A stretch of DNA of 7,855 nucleotides from Desulfobacterales bacterium (lineage in GTDB: Bacteria > Desulfobacterota > Desulfobacteria > Desulfobacterales > Desulfosalsimonadaceae), in contig JAOZOL010000104.1 of NCBI GenBank assembly GCA_029933295.1, forward strand, positions 1 through 7,855, given 5' to 3'. Positions 1 to 6,998 of the stretch are shown here, piece by piece. Each line of letters begins with the position of its first letter. The stretch's first letter is position 1. Made by a program: the position numbers and the translations under genes. The notes under the pieces are model-generated. The model was not told the origin of the DNA, ran no database searches, and was given only the letters and a program-made list of their open reading frames with translations.

Positions 1-52
1 AACCTCGACCTGAGTTAAAAAAATCCGTCACCCATGCTCTGTCAACGAATTT
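1..52. other. Short upstream stretch, no gene, promoter or terminator recognised
   Basis: This is the only sequence before the first gene's ribosome binding site. I see no convincing -35/-10 pair and no hairpin followed by a T-run. The frame of the first gene stays open back to position 3 without a stop, so the window cannot exclude a longer N-terminus. In frame 1 a TAA at 16-18 could end an upstream gene, but only five codons are visible, too few to support a call. Confidence 0.4.
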
Positions 53-59
53 AGGGGAG
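53..59 (+). promoter_or_regulatory. Ribosome binding site for the FdhA/NuoG-like gene
   Basis: AGGGGAG lies six bases before a GTG codon at 66. It decides the start: the reading frame is open further upstream, but family members begin a few residues before the 2Fe-2S domain's first beta strand, which is where this GTG places the N-terminus. Confidence 0.7.
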
Positions 60-65
60 CTGCTT

Positions 66-2702
66 GTGGAAAGTATTGTTCTCACGATTAATGGTCAAAA
101 GGTTACATGTCCTTCCGGCGCCAGCATCTTAACTGCCGCTGAAAAAAATGGGATTAAAATTCCGACCCTTTGTTATCATCCTGATTTAAAGCCCCATGGC
201 GCATGCCGTCTCTGCCTGGTTGAAGATGAAAAGACCGGCCGGGTGATGGCATCCTGCGTGACGCCTGCTGCGCAGGATATGTCGATTTTAACCGATACCC
301 CTAAAATTATAAAGCATCGCAAAAATATTGTCCGGCTGATGATGGCGGAACATCCGGAGTCCTGCATTTTATGCAGCAAAGGAAATCGATGTGAGCTGCG
401 AAAAATAGCAGCAAATTTGGGTGTCGGGGAATCCGGCCTTTATCCCATGCCTAACTACATTCCCTATGAGCAGTTGAATCCATTTATTATACGGGATCTT
501 TCCAAATGCATTCTTTGTGGAAAATGTATCCGGGCAGATCATGAACTGGTGGTCACCGGCGCCATTGACTACAATCATCGGGGTTTCCATTCCCGCCCGG
601 CGACTTTAAATGAAAAACCGTTAGAAGCATCCAATTGTACTTTCTGCGGTACTTGTGTCTCTATTTGTCCCACCGGCGCATTGTCTGTAAAGAATTTATC
701 GTATGTGGGTACACCTGAAAAGGAAATTGATTCCATTTGCGGATTTTGCGGGGCGGGGTGCAGCCTGACAATGGGGGTTGCCGGAGAAAAAATCGTTGAA
801 GTAAATCCGTCAAAAAGCAGAATCTCGGTTAACGGCGCAACCTTGTGCGTGCGCGGACATTTTGCCAATGATTTTATCAATTCAAAAGACAGGCTGATTC
901 AGCCCATGCTGCTATCTTCAAAAGAAGAAGATGAAAATTTATATGTACCGGTGTCCTGGGACAAAGCCCTTGAAACCATTGCCATCCGTTTATCGGAAAT
1001 TAAACGTGAGCATGGGGCTCAAAGTTTGGCCTTTATCGGGTCTTCAAAATGCACCAACGAAGAGAATTATCTGTTTCAAAAAATAGCCCGTAATATTTTC
1101 AAAACCCCCAATGTGGTCAACGGCGGGTATGCAACGGGCCAGAAACTGATATCTCTCATTGACGCAAAGACCTGTGGCTGTTGTCGAACCGCAGCCCTTT
1201 CCGATCTGGAGCAGGCCCCGGTCATTATCGTTGTGAATGCTGATGCTGAGCAGACGGTCCCGGTGGCGGGTTATCATATCAAGCGGGCGGCTAAAAACGG
1301 ATCAAAACTGATTGTGATAGATTCATTAAAGACGGATCTGGTGCGGCTTGCGTCGCTCTGGATACATCCGGCGCAAGTTTCCGGATCGCAAGCGACAACG
1401 GCTGATTTAATCAATGGCATTTCAAAGGAAATCATTTCAAAAAAATTGTATGATCATGATTTTATAAATACGTATACAGAAGGGTTTGATGAATTTAATG
1501 AATCGCTTTTCAACTTTGATTTAGATGAAAATGCCGGACAAACCTTTGCGCCCGCTGATTTATTAAATCAAGCCATGGATTTAATAAAAGGCAGGAAAAT
1601 TGCCTTTGTGATCGGCGCGGATATGTTGCAATACCCGGATGGAAACCGGATCATTGATGCCATCATGAATCTTGCATTACTTACCGGCAGTATTGGTGCA
1701 AAAAAGTCTGGTTTTTATATCCTTGTGGGAGAAAATAATTTAATTGGTGCCATGGATATGGGCATGGTGCCGGATCTGTTGCCAGGCAGAGTCAATATTA
1801 CAACAGAAGATGAAGCGGGTATGGATTTGAGCGCTTTTATCGAATCTGCGGAAACCGGAAAAATTAAAGCCGCATATATAATGGGTGAAAATCTTTTAAG
1901 ATCGCTTCCTGAGCCGAAACGTGTTGCAGCAGCGCTTGATAAACTCGACTTTGTCGTTGTTCAGGATGTTTTAAACAACCGGACAGTTCAAAAGGCGGAT
2001 GTGGTGCTTTGCGGTGCTTTGGCGGCTGAAAAATATGGTTCTTTCACCAATATGGAGGGGCGTATTCAGACATTTGGGCCGGTGGTACCGCCGCCAGGGG
2101 AAGCCATGCCGGATTGGGAGATTCTTGCATTGCTTGCAAAAAAGATGGGGCATCCGGATCAATACGAAACCGTTGAAAAAATCAGACAGGAAATCAGGCG
2201 GGTTGTGCCCATGTACCAGGGGCTCGGGAACCATCGCCGGGAATGGATAAAAAGCAATGGCCAGGACAGCCCGTTTGCCGGAAACAGCATAAAATTTTCA
2301 TTTTCACCTGTCTTTTACGAAGCGGGTAGGGCGGCAGAGGACGATTATCCATTTATGGCACGCATCAGCCCCATTCGGTGTCATCTCGGCTGCGGCACCC
2401 GTACCAGCCGCTCGAAGCGGATTCAAGCTTATGGGAAAGCGGGTGAGATCGAAATATCGAAGGCTGATTGTCAATCGCTTGGTTTGGGAACTACCGGGCA
2501 GGTTACGGTGAGTTCAAAATTCGGCACTCTCAAACGGGTGTTTAAAGAAAATAATCGTCTGCCGGAAGGGCACGTCGTGATCCCCATGGCATTTAATCAT
2601 AATGATGCGATGAACCTTGTAAGCCTGGATGAGAGCCAACAGCCGGGGTCGTCTGGCTGGACTTTTTGCAGGGTCAAGATTGAAAAAGGGAGTGAAATGT
2701 AA
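66..2702 (+). CDS. FdhA/NuoG-like iron-sulfur subunit with degenerate molybdopterin site (likely not a formate dehydrogenase)
   Basis: Large electron-transfer subunit, 878 aa, cytoplasmic, with no signal peptide or membrane segment. Domains in order: plant-type [2Fe-2S] domain (C36, C47, C50, C64); NuoG-type His-Cys [4Fe-4S] site (H96, C100, C103, C109); two ferredoxin-like motifs (C148/C151/C154 and C191/C194/C197/C201); the cluster motif heading a molybdopterin oxidoreductase domain (C225, C228, C232, C261); that domain from about 270 to 720; and a C-terminal molydopterin dinucleotide-binding fold from about 760. Length and order match NAD-linked formate dehydrogenase alpha subunits. The catalytic site is missing, however. 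The Sec/Cys-His pair aligns with T357-G358, and the essential Arg in the family's LRGxNN motif is V554 (LVGENN). The IDPR and RPGTD motifs read IDSL and VSGSQ. The fourth Cys of the first ferredoxin motif is D158. I infer an electron conduit or scaffold for the downstream NuoEF-like and MetVF proteins. Automated annotation would probably say formate dehydrogenase alpha or NuoG. The stop abuts the next start. Confidence 0.85.
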   Translation: MESIVLTINGQKVTCPSGASILTAAEKNGIKIPTLCYHPDLKPHGACRLCLVEDEKTGRVMASCVTPAAQDMSILTDTPKIIKHRKNIVRLMMAEHPESCILCSKGNRCELRKIAANLGVGESGLYPMPNYIPYEQLNPFIIRDLSKCILCGKCIRADHELVVTGAIDYNHRGFHSRPATLNEKPLEASNCTFCGTCVSICPTGALSVKNLSYVGTPEKEIDSICGFCGAGCSLTMGVAGEKIVEVNPSKSRISVNGATLCVRGHFANDFINSKDRLIQPMLLSSKEEDENLYVPVSWDKALETIAIRLSEIKREHGAQSLAFIGSSKCTNEENYLFQKIARNIFKTPNVVNGGYATGQKLISLIDAKTCGCCRTAALSDLEQAPVIIVVNADAEQTVPVAGYHIKRAAKNGSKLIVIDSLKTDLVRLASLWIHPAQVSGSQATTADLINGISKEIISKKLYDHDFINTYTEGFDEFNESLFNFDLDENAGQTFAPADLLNQAMDLIKGRKIAFVIGADMLQYPDGNRIIDAIMNLALLTGSIGAKKSGFYILVGENNLIGAMDMGMVPDLLPGRVNITTEDEAGMDLSAFIESAETGKIKAAYIMGENLLRSLPEPKRVAAALDKLDFVVVQDVLNNRTVQKADVVLCGALAAEKYGSFTNMEGRIQTFGPVVPPPGEAMPDWEILALLAKKMGHPDQYETVEKIRQEIRRVVPMYQGLGNHRREWIKSNGQDSPFAGNSIKFSFSPVFYEAGRAAEDDYPFMARISPIRCHLGCGTRTSRSKRIQAYGKAGEIEISKADCQSLGLGTTGQVTVSSKFGTLKRVFKENNRLPEGHVVIPMAFNHNDAMNLVSLDESQQPGSSGWTFCRVKIEKGSEM

Positions 2703-3191
2703 ATGGAGCCGAAAGAAATTGACTGGAACCAACTGACAGTGATTATCGAAAAATATAAGGATCAAAACTGGAGTCTTATTCCGCTGCTTCAGAATGTACA
2801 GGAAACCTTCGGATATATCCCGCCCGAATCGATTGAGCCCATCGCGGATGCGCTCAAGATATACCCGTCTCAGGTTCAGGGGGTTATAACCTTTTATTCC
2901 GGTTTTTCATTAAAGCAAAAGGGAAGGTATGTGCTCAAGGTATGCCGCGGGACAGCCTGCCATGTAAAGGGGAGCAGAAGCATTTTAAGGTATGTGAAAA
3001 AGGAACTCGATCTGGAAGAGGGTGAAACAAGCGAAGATTATCAATTTACGCTTGAAACGGTTGCCTGTCTGGGCGCTTGTTTTCTTGCCCCTACAATGAT
3101 GGTGAATCGGGATTATTTTGGAAAACTCAACCCGACCAAAGTTTCCAGTGTTTTGGGACAGTATGGCAAAAAAAAGGAGGATGATGGATAG
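2703..3191 (+). CDS. NuoE/HydC-like [2Fe-2S] subunit (24 kDa NADH dehydrogenase family)
   Basis: Thioredoxin-fold ferredoxin subunit of 162 aa, the usual length for NuoE, HydC and diaphorase gamma subunits. An N-terminal helical part (about 1-70) contains the family's LIPLLQNVQETFGYIP and VQGVITFYSGF stretches. The [2Fe-2S] ligands follow: C81 and C86 in CRGTACHVKG, and C122 and C126 in CLGAC. In the family this cluster sits next to the FMN of the NuoF partner and is required in bifurcating HydABC-type enzymes. The ATG at 2703 directly follows the TAA of the previous gene, with AGGGAG at 2687-2692 as ribosome binding site, so translation is probably coupled. The NuoF-like partner starts 2 nt after its stop. 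Only three Nuo-like subunits are present and no membrane subunits, so this is a soluble complex rather than complex I. Confidence 0.95.
   Translation: MEPKEIDWNQLTVIIEKYKDQNWSLIPLLQNVQETFGYIPPESIEPIADALKIYPSQVQGVITFYSGFSLKQKGRYVLKVCRGTACHVKGSRSILRYVKKELDLEEGETSEDYQFTLETVACLGACFLAPTMMVNRDYFGKLNPTKVSSVLGQYGKKKEDDG
3175..3180 (+). promoter_or_regulatory. Ribosome binding site for the NuoF-GltD fusion gene
   Basis: A perfect AGGAGG lies inside the last codons of the NuoE-like gene, 13 bases before the ATG at 3194. The spacing is long, but no in-frame start lies closer, and the protein's first residues fit the family. Confidence 0.6.
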
Positions 3192-3193
3192 GT

Positions 3194-6100
3194 ATGAATA
3201 AACTTACATCCATCGGACAGCTGGAAGGGCTTCGTAACAAAATTCTGGCGGATACAAATAAGGGGAAAATTCAGGTTCACGTATGTATGACCGGATGCCG
3301 GGCATATGGTGCGCAAGAGGTACGGGATTCCATCTTAGAAGAGGTCGCCAGGCAGGGGCTTTCCGGCGAGGTGGAAGTTCGATCAACGGGTTGCCACGGA
3401 TTTTGCGCAAAAGCGCCTGTGGTTGCCATAGAGCCCATGGGAATTCAATACCAGGAGGTCGATCCGCAAGATGCCGCGCAAATCGTTGATCAGACGTTAA
3501 AGAATAATCAGTTTATTGAACACCTGGCTTATAAAGATCCCAAAACCGAAAAGCCGGTTTTTTATCGCAATCAGATTCCGTTTTATATGAAACAGGAACG
3601 GCGTGTCCTGGCAAATTGCGGCAGGATCGACCCGACAAGAATTGAGCATTATATCGCGGCCGGAGGATATAGTGCCCTGGTGAAAGCCCTGTCTGAAATG
3701 TCACCGGAAGCCGTCATTGAAGAAGTCAAGGCAGCCCGGGTCAGAGGGCGGGGGGGGGCTGGTTTTCCCACCGGACTCAAATGGGGTTTCGCCCGTCAAT
3801 CAAAAAATACGCCGAAATACGTTGTTTGTAACGCGGATGAGGGTGACCCCGGGGCGTTTATGGATCGGGCAATCCTGGAGGGTGATCCCCATGCAGTAAT
3901 TGAAGGGATGCTGATCGGCGCATACGCCATGGGCGCTGAGTATGGTATTATTTATGTAAGGGAAGAATATCCCATTGCCGTGGAGCATTTAAATATTGCC
4001 ATAGCCCGTGCTGAAGAACTGGGATTGGCCGGTGAAAATATTCTCGGCTCCGGTTTTAATTTTAATTTGTCGTTAAAAATGGGGGCAGGGGCGTTTGTCT
4101 GCGGTGAGGAAACCGCGCTCATGGCTTCCATTGAAGGAAAACGGGGAATGCCGAGCCCGCGTCCGCCCTTTCCTGCCCAGGCGGGTCTGGATAAAAAACC
4201 GACCAACATCAACAATGTGGAAACCCTTGCCAACATTCCGTTGATTATTAAAAACGGAGCTCAATGGTACGGTGAAGTGGGCACTGAAAACAGTAAAGGC
4301 ACAAAAATTTTTTCTCTGGCCGGAAAAGTCAATAACACCGGCCTGGTTGAAGTCCCCATCGGTGCGACCATTAAAGATGTGGTTTTTGATATTGGCGGGG
4401 GGGTCCCCAAAGGACGAAAATTTAAAGCCGTTCAGATGGGGGGGCCGGCCGGTGGATGTGTGCCTGCGCAGTTCTTAAATCTTCCCATAGATTATGATAC
4501 CATCCAGCGGATAGGCGCAATTATGGGATCAGGCGGAATGGTTGTTTTAGATGAAAACAATTGCATGGTGGAAATTGCCCGATTTTTTTTGAGTTTTACC
4601 CAGTCCGAGTCCTGCGGAAAATGTGCCCCATGCCGTCTGGGAACTACACAGTTGCTGGAGATATTGACACGTATTACCCAGGGCAAAGGGAAAGCAGAAG
4701 ATATTGATACAATCCGTTCCATTGGTGAAACCATGATGGAAGCATCCCTTTGCGGGCTCGGTCAGGCATCTCCAAAACCGGCATTGTCTACGTTAAAATA
4801 TTTTGAACAGGAATATCTGGATCATATCCATGAACACCGGTGTGCGGGTGCGGTTTGCGATTCCATGGTCATTTCTGCCTGTCAGCATGCATGTCCGGCA
4901 GGAATTGATGTGCCCAACTATGTGGCGGCAATTGCCGGTGGTAATTACCATCAGGCAGTGGATATTATCCGTGAAAGAAACCCTTTTCCAGCAGTTTGCG
5001 GCCGGATCTGCATCCATCCCTGCGAATATAAATGCCGCCGGGGAGAGCTTGATGAACCTGTGGCGATCCGGGCGCTTAAACGATTTGCGTCAGACTGGTA
5101 TTTCGAAAATATCGGCCCGGAGCACGACCCGTACCCGGTGGTTCAGGAAGAGAAAGTGGCGGTTGTTGGCGCAGGGCCGGCCGGTTTAACATGTGCATAC
5201 TTTCTGGTGAAGATGGGCTATGAAACCACTGTGTTTGAAGCACAAGCGGTTGCCGGCGGCATGCTGGGCATAGCTGTTCCGGAATTCCGGCTGCCGAGGC
5301 AGGTCATTGAAGAAGAAATTGCCTACATTGAAAATGCCGGTGTTAAAATTTGTTATAATTCTCCCATTGACGCTAATCATACGGTTAATGATTTAATGAA
5401 AGAAGGCTTTAATGCCGTATTTATCGCATCCGGCGCCCAGGCCAGCAAACATATCGGCATTCCCGGCGAGGATGAAGAGAGCGACGGGTTGTATTATGGC
5501 TTGAAATTTTTAAGTGATGTCCGAACAGGTAAAGATATTTCTCTTTCCGGCAAGAGCATTATTATCGGCGGCGGAAACGTTGCCATGGATGTTGCCCGGA
5601 CAGCCCTTCGGGCAGGTTCGGACAATGTTCAGATATATTGCCTGGAAAGTCGTGACGAAATGCCGGCCTGGGAAAAAGATGTGGAAGAAACGGAAGAAGA
5701 AGGGGTTGTTCTAAATCCCTCATGGTCGCCCGACCGGATTTTTCACAAAGACGGCAAGGTCAGTGGTATGAGCTTTTCAAAGTGTCTCAATGTGTTTGAT
5801 CAGGATGGCAAGTTTAATCCATCATGCGATCTTGATGACACCCAGTATGTTGATGCGGATAATATCATTATCTCCATCGGCCAGGCGCCTGATATGTCCT
5901 TTTTGCCGGAAGACAGCCAGCTTGAAAGAGAGATCTGGGGCAGTCTGGTTGTTGATGAAAACACGCTGGCAACTAATGTGCCGGGTGTTTTTGCCGGAGG
6001 GGATTTCACCACCGGGCCGACGTTTGTGATCCGTGCCATTGCTTCGGGACGACGTGCGGCCCTGGCCATCGACAAGTTTTTGTCCGGAGATCGCTCGCGG

Positions 6101-6325
6101 ATTCAGATACCGGATGAAAAAACAAAATTTGAACAGGATACCGGTCTTGCTTTGGAAGAAGAATCAACTGAGGCAAAACCAAGAGTGAAAATTGAAATGG
6201 AGGAACCTGAAGATCGGATAAAAGATTTTCGGGAGGTTGAAAAAGGGTTTTCAGCCCAGGAGGCGCATTTTGAAGCCAGGCGCTGCCTTAGATGCGATTT
6301 AGAAAAAGAGGAGAAAGAAATATGA
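3194..6325 (+). CDS. NuoF-type FMN/Fe-S flavoprotein fused to GltD/NfnB-type FAD pyridine-nucleotide oxidoreductase
   Basis: A 1043-aa two-flavin fusion. Residues 25-110 form a thioredoxin-like [2Fe-2S] domain (C31, C35, C67, C71), as in HydB-type NuoF proteins. The NuoF core has the FMN/NADH glycine-rich motif (RGRGGAGFPTGLKW, 184-197), then NADEGDPGAF, an SLBB domain, and the [4Fe-4S] site C474/C477/C480 plus C520. An H544-x5-C550-x4-C555 motif follows, resembling the zinc site of bifurcating HydB-type subunits. Where HydB has two ferredoxin clusters, this protein has a Fer4_20/GltD domain: C563 and C567, then C602, C606, C610 and C614; an FAD Rossmann motif VAVVGAGPAG (655-664); a second dinucleotide motif GGGNVAMD (792-799); and the FAD-closing AGGD (934-937). 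The tail carries CLRC (C1031, C1034). Predicted role: oxidise or reduce NAD(P)H at the FMN and FAD sites and exchange electrons with the large subunit and MetV. Common annotations would be NuoF, or NADPH-glutamate synthase beta-like. The stop overlaps the metV start in ATGA. Confidence 0.93.
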   Translation: MNKLTSIGQLEGLRNKILADTNKGKIQVHVCMTGCRAYGAQEVRDSILEEVARQGLSGEVEVRSTGCHGFCAKAPVVAIEPMGIQYQEVDPQDAAQIVDQTLKNNQFIEHLAYKDPKTEKPVFYRNQIPFYMKQERRVLANCGRIDPTRIEHYIAAGGYSALVKALSEMSPEAVIEEVKAARVRGRGGAGFPTGLKWGFARQSKNTPKYVVCNADEGDPGAFMDRAILEGDPHAVIEGMLIGAYAMGAEYGIIYVREEYPIAVEHLNIAIARAEELGLAGENILGSGFNFNLSLKMGAGAFVCGEETALMASIEGKRGMPSPRPPFPAQAGLDKKPTNINNVETLANIPLIIKNGAQWYGEVGTENSKGTKIFSLAGKVNNTGLVEVPIGATIKDVVFDIGGGVPKGRKFKAVQMGGPAGGCVPAQFLNLPIDYDTIQRIGAIMGSGGMVVLDENNCMVEIARFFLSFTQSESCGKCAPCRLGTTQLLEILTRITQGKGKAEDIDTIRSIGETMMEASLCGLGQASPKPALSTLKYFEQEYLDHIHEHRCAGAVCDSMVISACQHACPAGIDVPNYVAAIAGGNYHQAVDIIRERNPFPAVCGRICIHPCEYKCRRGELDEPVAIRALKRFASDWYFENIGPEHDPYPVVQEEKVAVVGAGPAGLTCAYFLVKMGYETTVFEAQAVAGGMLGIAVPEFRLPRQVIEEEIAYIENAGVKICYNSPIDANHTVNDLMKEGFNAVFIASGAQASKHIGIPGEDEESDGLYYGLKFLSDVRTGKDISLSGKSIIIGGGNVAMDVARTALRAGSDNVQIYCLESRDEMPAWEKDVEETEEEGVVLNPSWSPDRIFHKDGKVSGMSFSKCLNVFDQDGKFNPSCDLDDTQYVDADNIIISIGQAPDMSFLPEDSQLEREIWGSLVVDENTLATNVPGVFAGGDFTTGPTFVIRAIASGRRAALAIDKFLSGDRSRIQIPDEKTKFEQDTGLALEEESTEAKPRVKIEMEEPEDRIKDFREVEKGFSAQEAHFEARRCLRCDLEKEEKEI
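3750..3758 (+). repeat. Homopolymer run of nine G within the NuoF glycine motif
   Basis: Nine consecutive G encode part of the Arg-Gly-Gly of the FMN-binding loop. The frame is intact here. Two shorter runs of seven G occur in the same gene at 4397-4403 and 4438-4444. Such runs are prone to slippage and sequencing error. Confidence 0.85.
6308..6313 (+). promoter_or_regulatory. Ribosome binding site deciding the metV start
   Basis: GAGGAG lies eight bases before the ATG at 6322, which overlaps the upstream TGA as ATGA. It argues against the in-frame ATG at 6292, which would add ten charged residues absent from MetV proteins. Confidence 0.8.
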
Positions 6326-6975
6326 TCCGCTCCATAACCCAGCAAAAGCCGGCAGAAGAAATCCAAAGGCTTCTCAATGGCATGGCCAGAGTGTTTATCA
6401 TCGGTTGCGGAACCTGTGCCACCCTGACGCGGACCGGTGGTTTGCCTGAAGTTGAAGCTATGAAAGACGCACTTTCAGAAAAAGGGAAAGTGGTCACCGG
6501 TACCACGGTGGTCCCGGTTGCCTGTGACAACCTGACCGCTGATATTTTAAAAGAATTTCAGAGCATGATAAAACAGGCGGACGCACTTTTGATCATGGCA
6601 TGCGCATTTGGTGTTCAAACCATTGCGCGACAGATTAATAAAATCGTCATCCCGGCGTTAAATACGCTGTTTATCGGCAAGGAAACGGGCGCATCTGAGT
6701 TTAACGAGGTCTGCTCCCAATGCGGTACCTGCATCATCGGTGAAACCGGCGGGATTTGTCCGGTAACCGCATGCCATAAGGGTTTGGTAAACGGACCCTG
6801 CGGCGGCACCAATAACGGTAAATGCGAAATTGATTCCAATAAAGATTGTGCATGGACGATGATTTACAATCGGTTGAGTGAACTTAACCGCCTTGATTTA
6901 ATGAGAAATTATCAGAAACCGAGAAATCATCTTGGGGAACCCAGTCCCGGGAAGTTTGAAATCCCGGCGGAATAA
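6322..6975 (+). CDS. metV: MetV, iron-sulfur/zinc subunit of methylenetetrahydrofolate reductase
   Basis: MetV partners the short, anaerobe-type MetF in acetogens and sulfate reducers and is thought to pass electrons to the MetF flavin. The protein is 217 aa, cytoplasmic and of typical MetV length. The N-terminal half (about 20-120) has the family's FIIGCGTCATLTRTGG start (C29, C32) and conserved C68 and C94. The C-terminal cysteine-rich domain (MTHFR_C) carries C131, C134, C137, C146, C151, C160, C168 and C176 within the recognisable GGICPVTACHKG, NGPCGG and CAW stretches. In characterised MetV proteins such cysteines hold Fe-S clusters and zinc; which ones do so here is not visible from sequence. 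The ATG at 6322 is chosen over an in-frame ATG at 6292 because of GAGGAG spacing and the ATGA overlap. MetF follows after 23 nt. Its position after NuoE/NuoF-like genes implies those proteins are its redox partners, as RnfC2 and HdrABC-MvhD are elsewhere. Confidence 0.95.
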   Translation: MIRSITQQKPAEEIQRLLNGMARVFIIGCGTCATLTRTGGLPEVEAMKDALSEKGKVVTGTTVVPVACDNLTADILKEFQSMIKQADALLIMACAFGVQTIARQINKIVIPALNTLFIGKETGASEFNEVCSQCGTCIIGETGGICPVTACHKGLVNGPCGGTNNGKCEIDSNKDCAWTMIYNRLSELNRLDLMRNYQKPRNHLGEPSPGKFEIPAE

Positions 6976-6998
6976 TATCGTTATGAAAGGAAGAACTC

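Noticed and set aside
66..2702. A genuine NAD-linked formate dehydrogenase, possibly with selenocysteine
   Set aside because: The domain order fits, but there is no in-frame TGA, no Cys at the Sec position, no adjacent His and no catalytic Arg. The family name fits, the activity does not.
4823..5160. Fusion of NuoF and GltD being an artefact of a missed stop or frameshift
   Set aside because: The frame is continuous through the junction with sensible Cys motifs on both sides, and there is no internal ribosome binding site with a start where the GltD part would begin.
4803..5189. 128-residue forward frame inside the fusion gene
   Set aside because: It lies wholly within the well-supported fusion gene in another frame, with no recognisable motif. 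It is treated as a shadow, as are the short opposite-strand frames across the window.
6292..6321. Earlier ATG as the metV start
   Set aside because: It would add ten charged residues read from the end of the fusion gene. GAGGAG spacing and the ATGA overlap favour 6322.
66..6325. Fragment of respiratory complex I (nuoEFG)
   Set aside because: The order is G-like, E, F-fusion, no membrane subunit is present, the F protein carries an N-terminal [2Fe-2S] domain and a GltD domain, and metV/metF follow directly.
6976..6998. Terminator or promoter between metV and metF
   Set aside because: The gap is only 23 nt, contains the metF ribosome binding site and no hairpin with a T-run.
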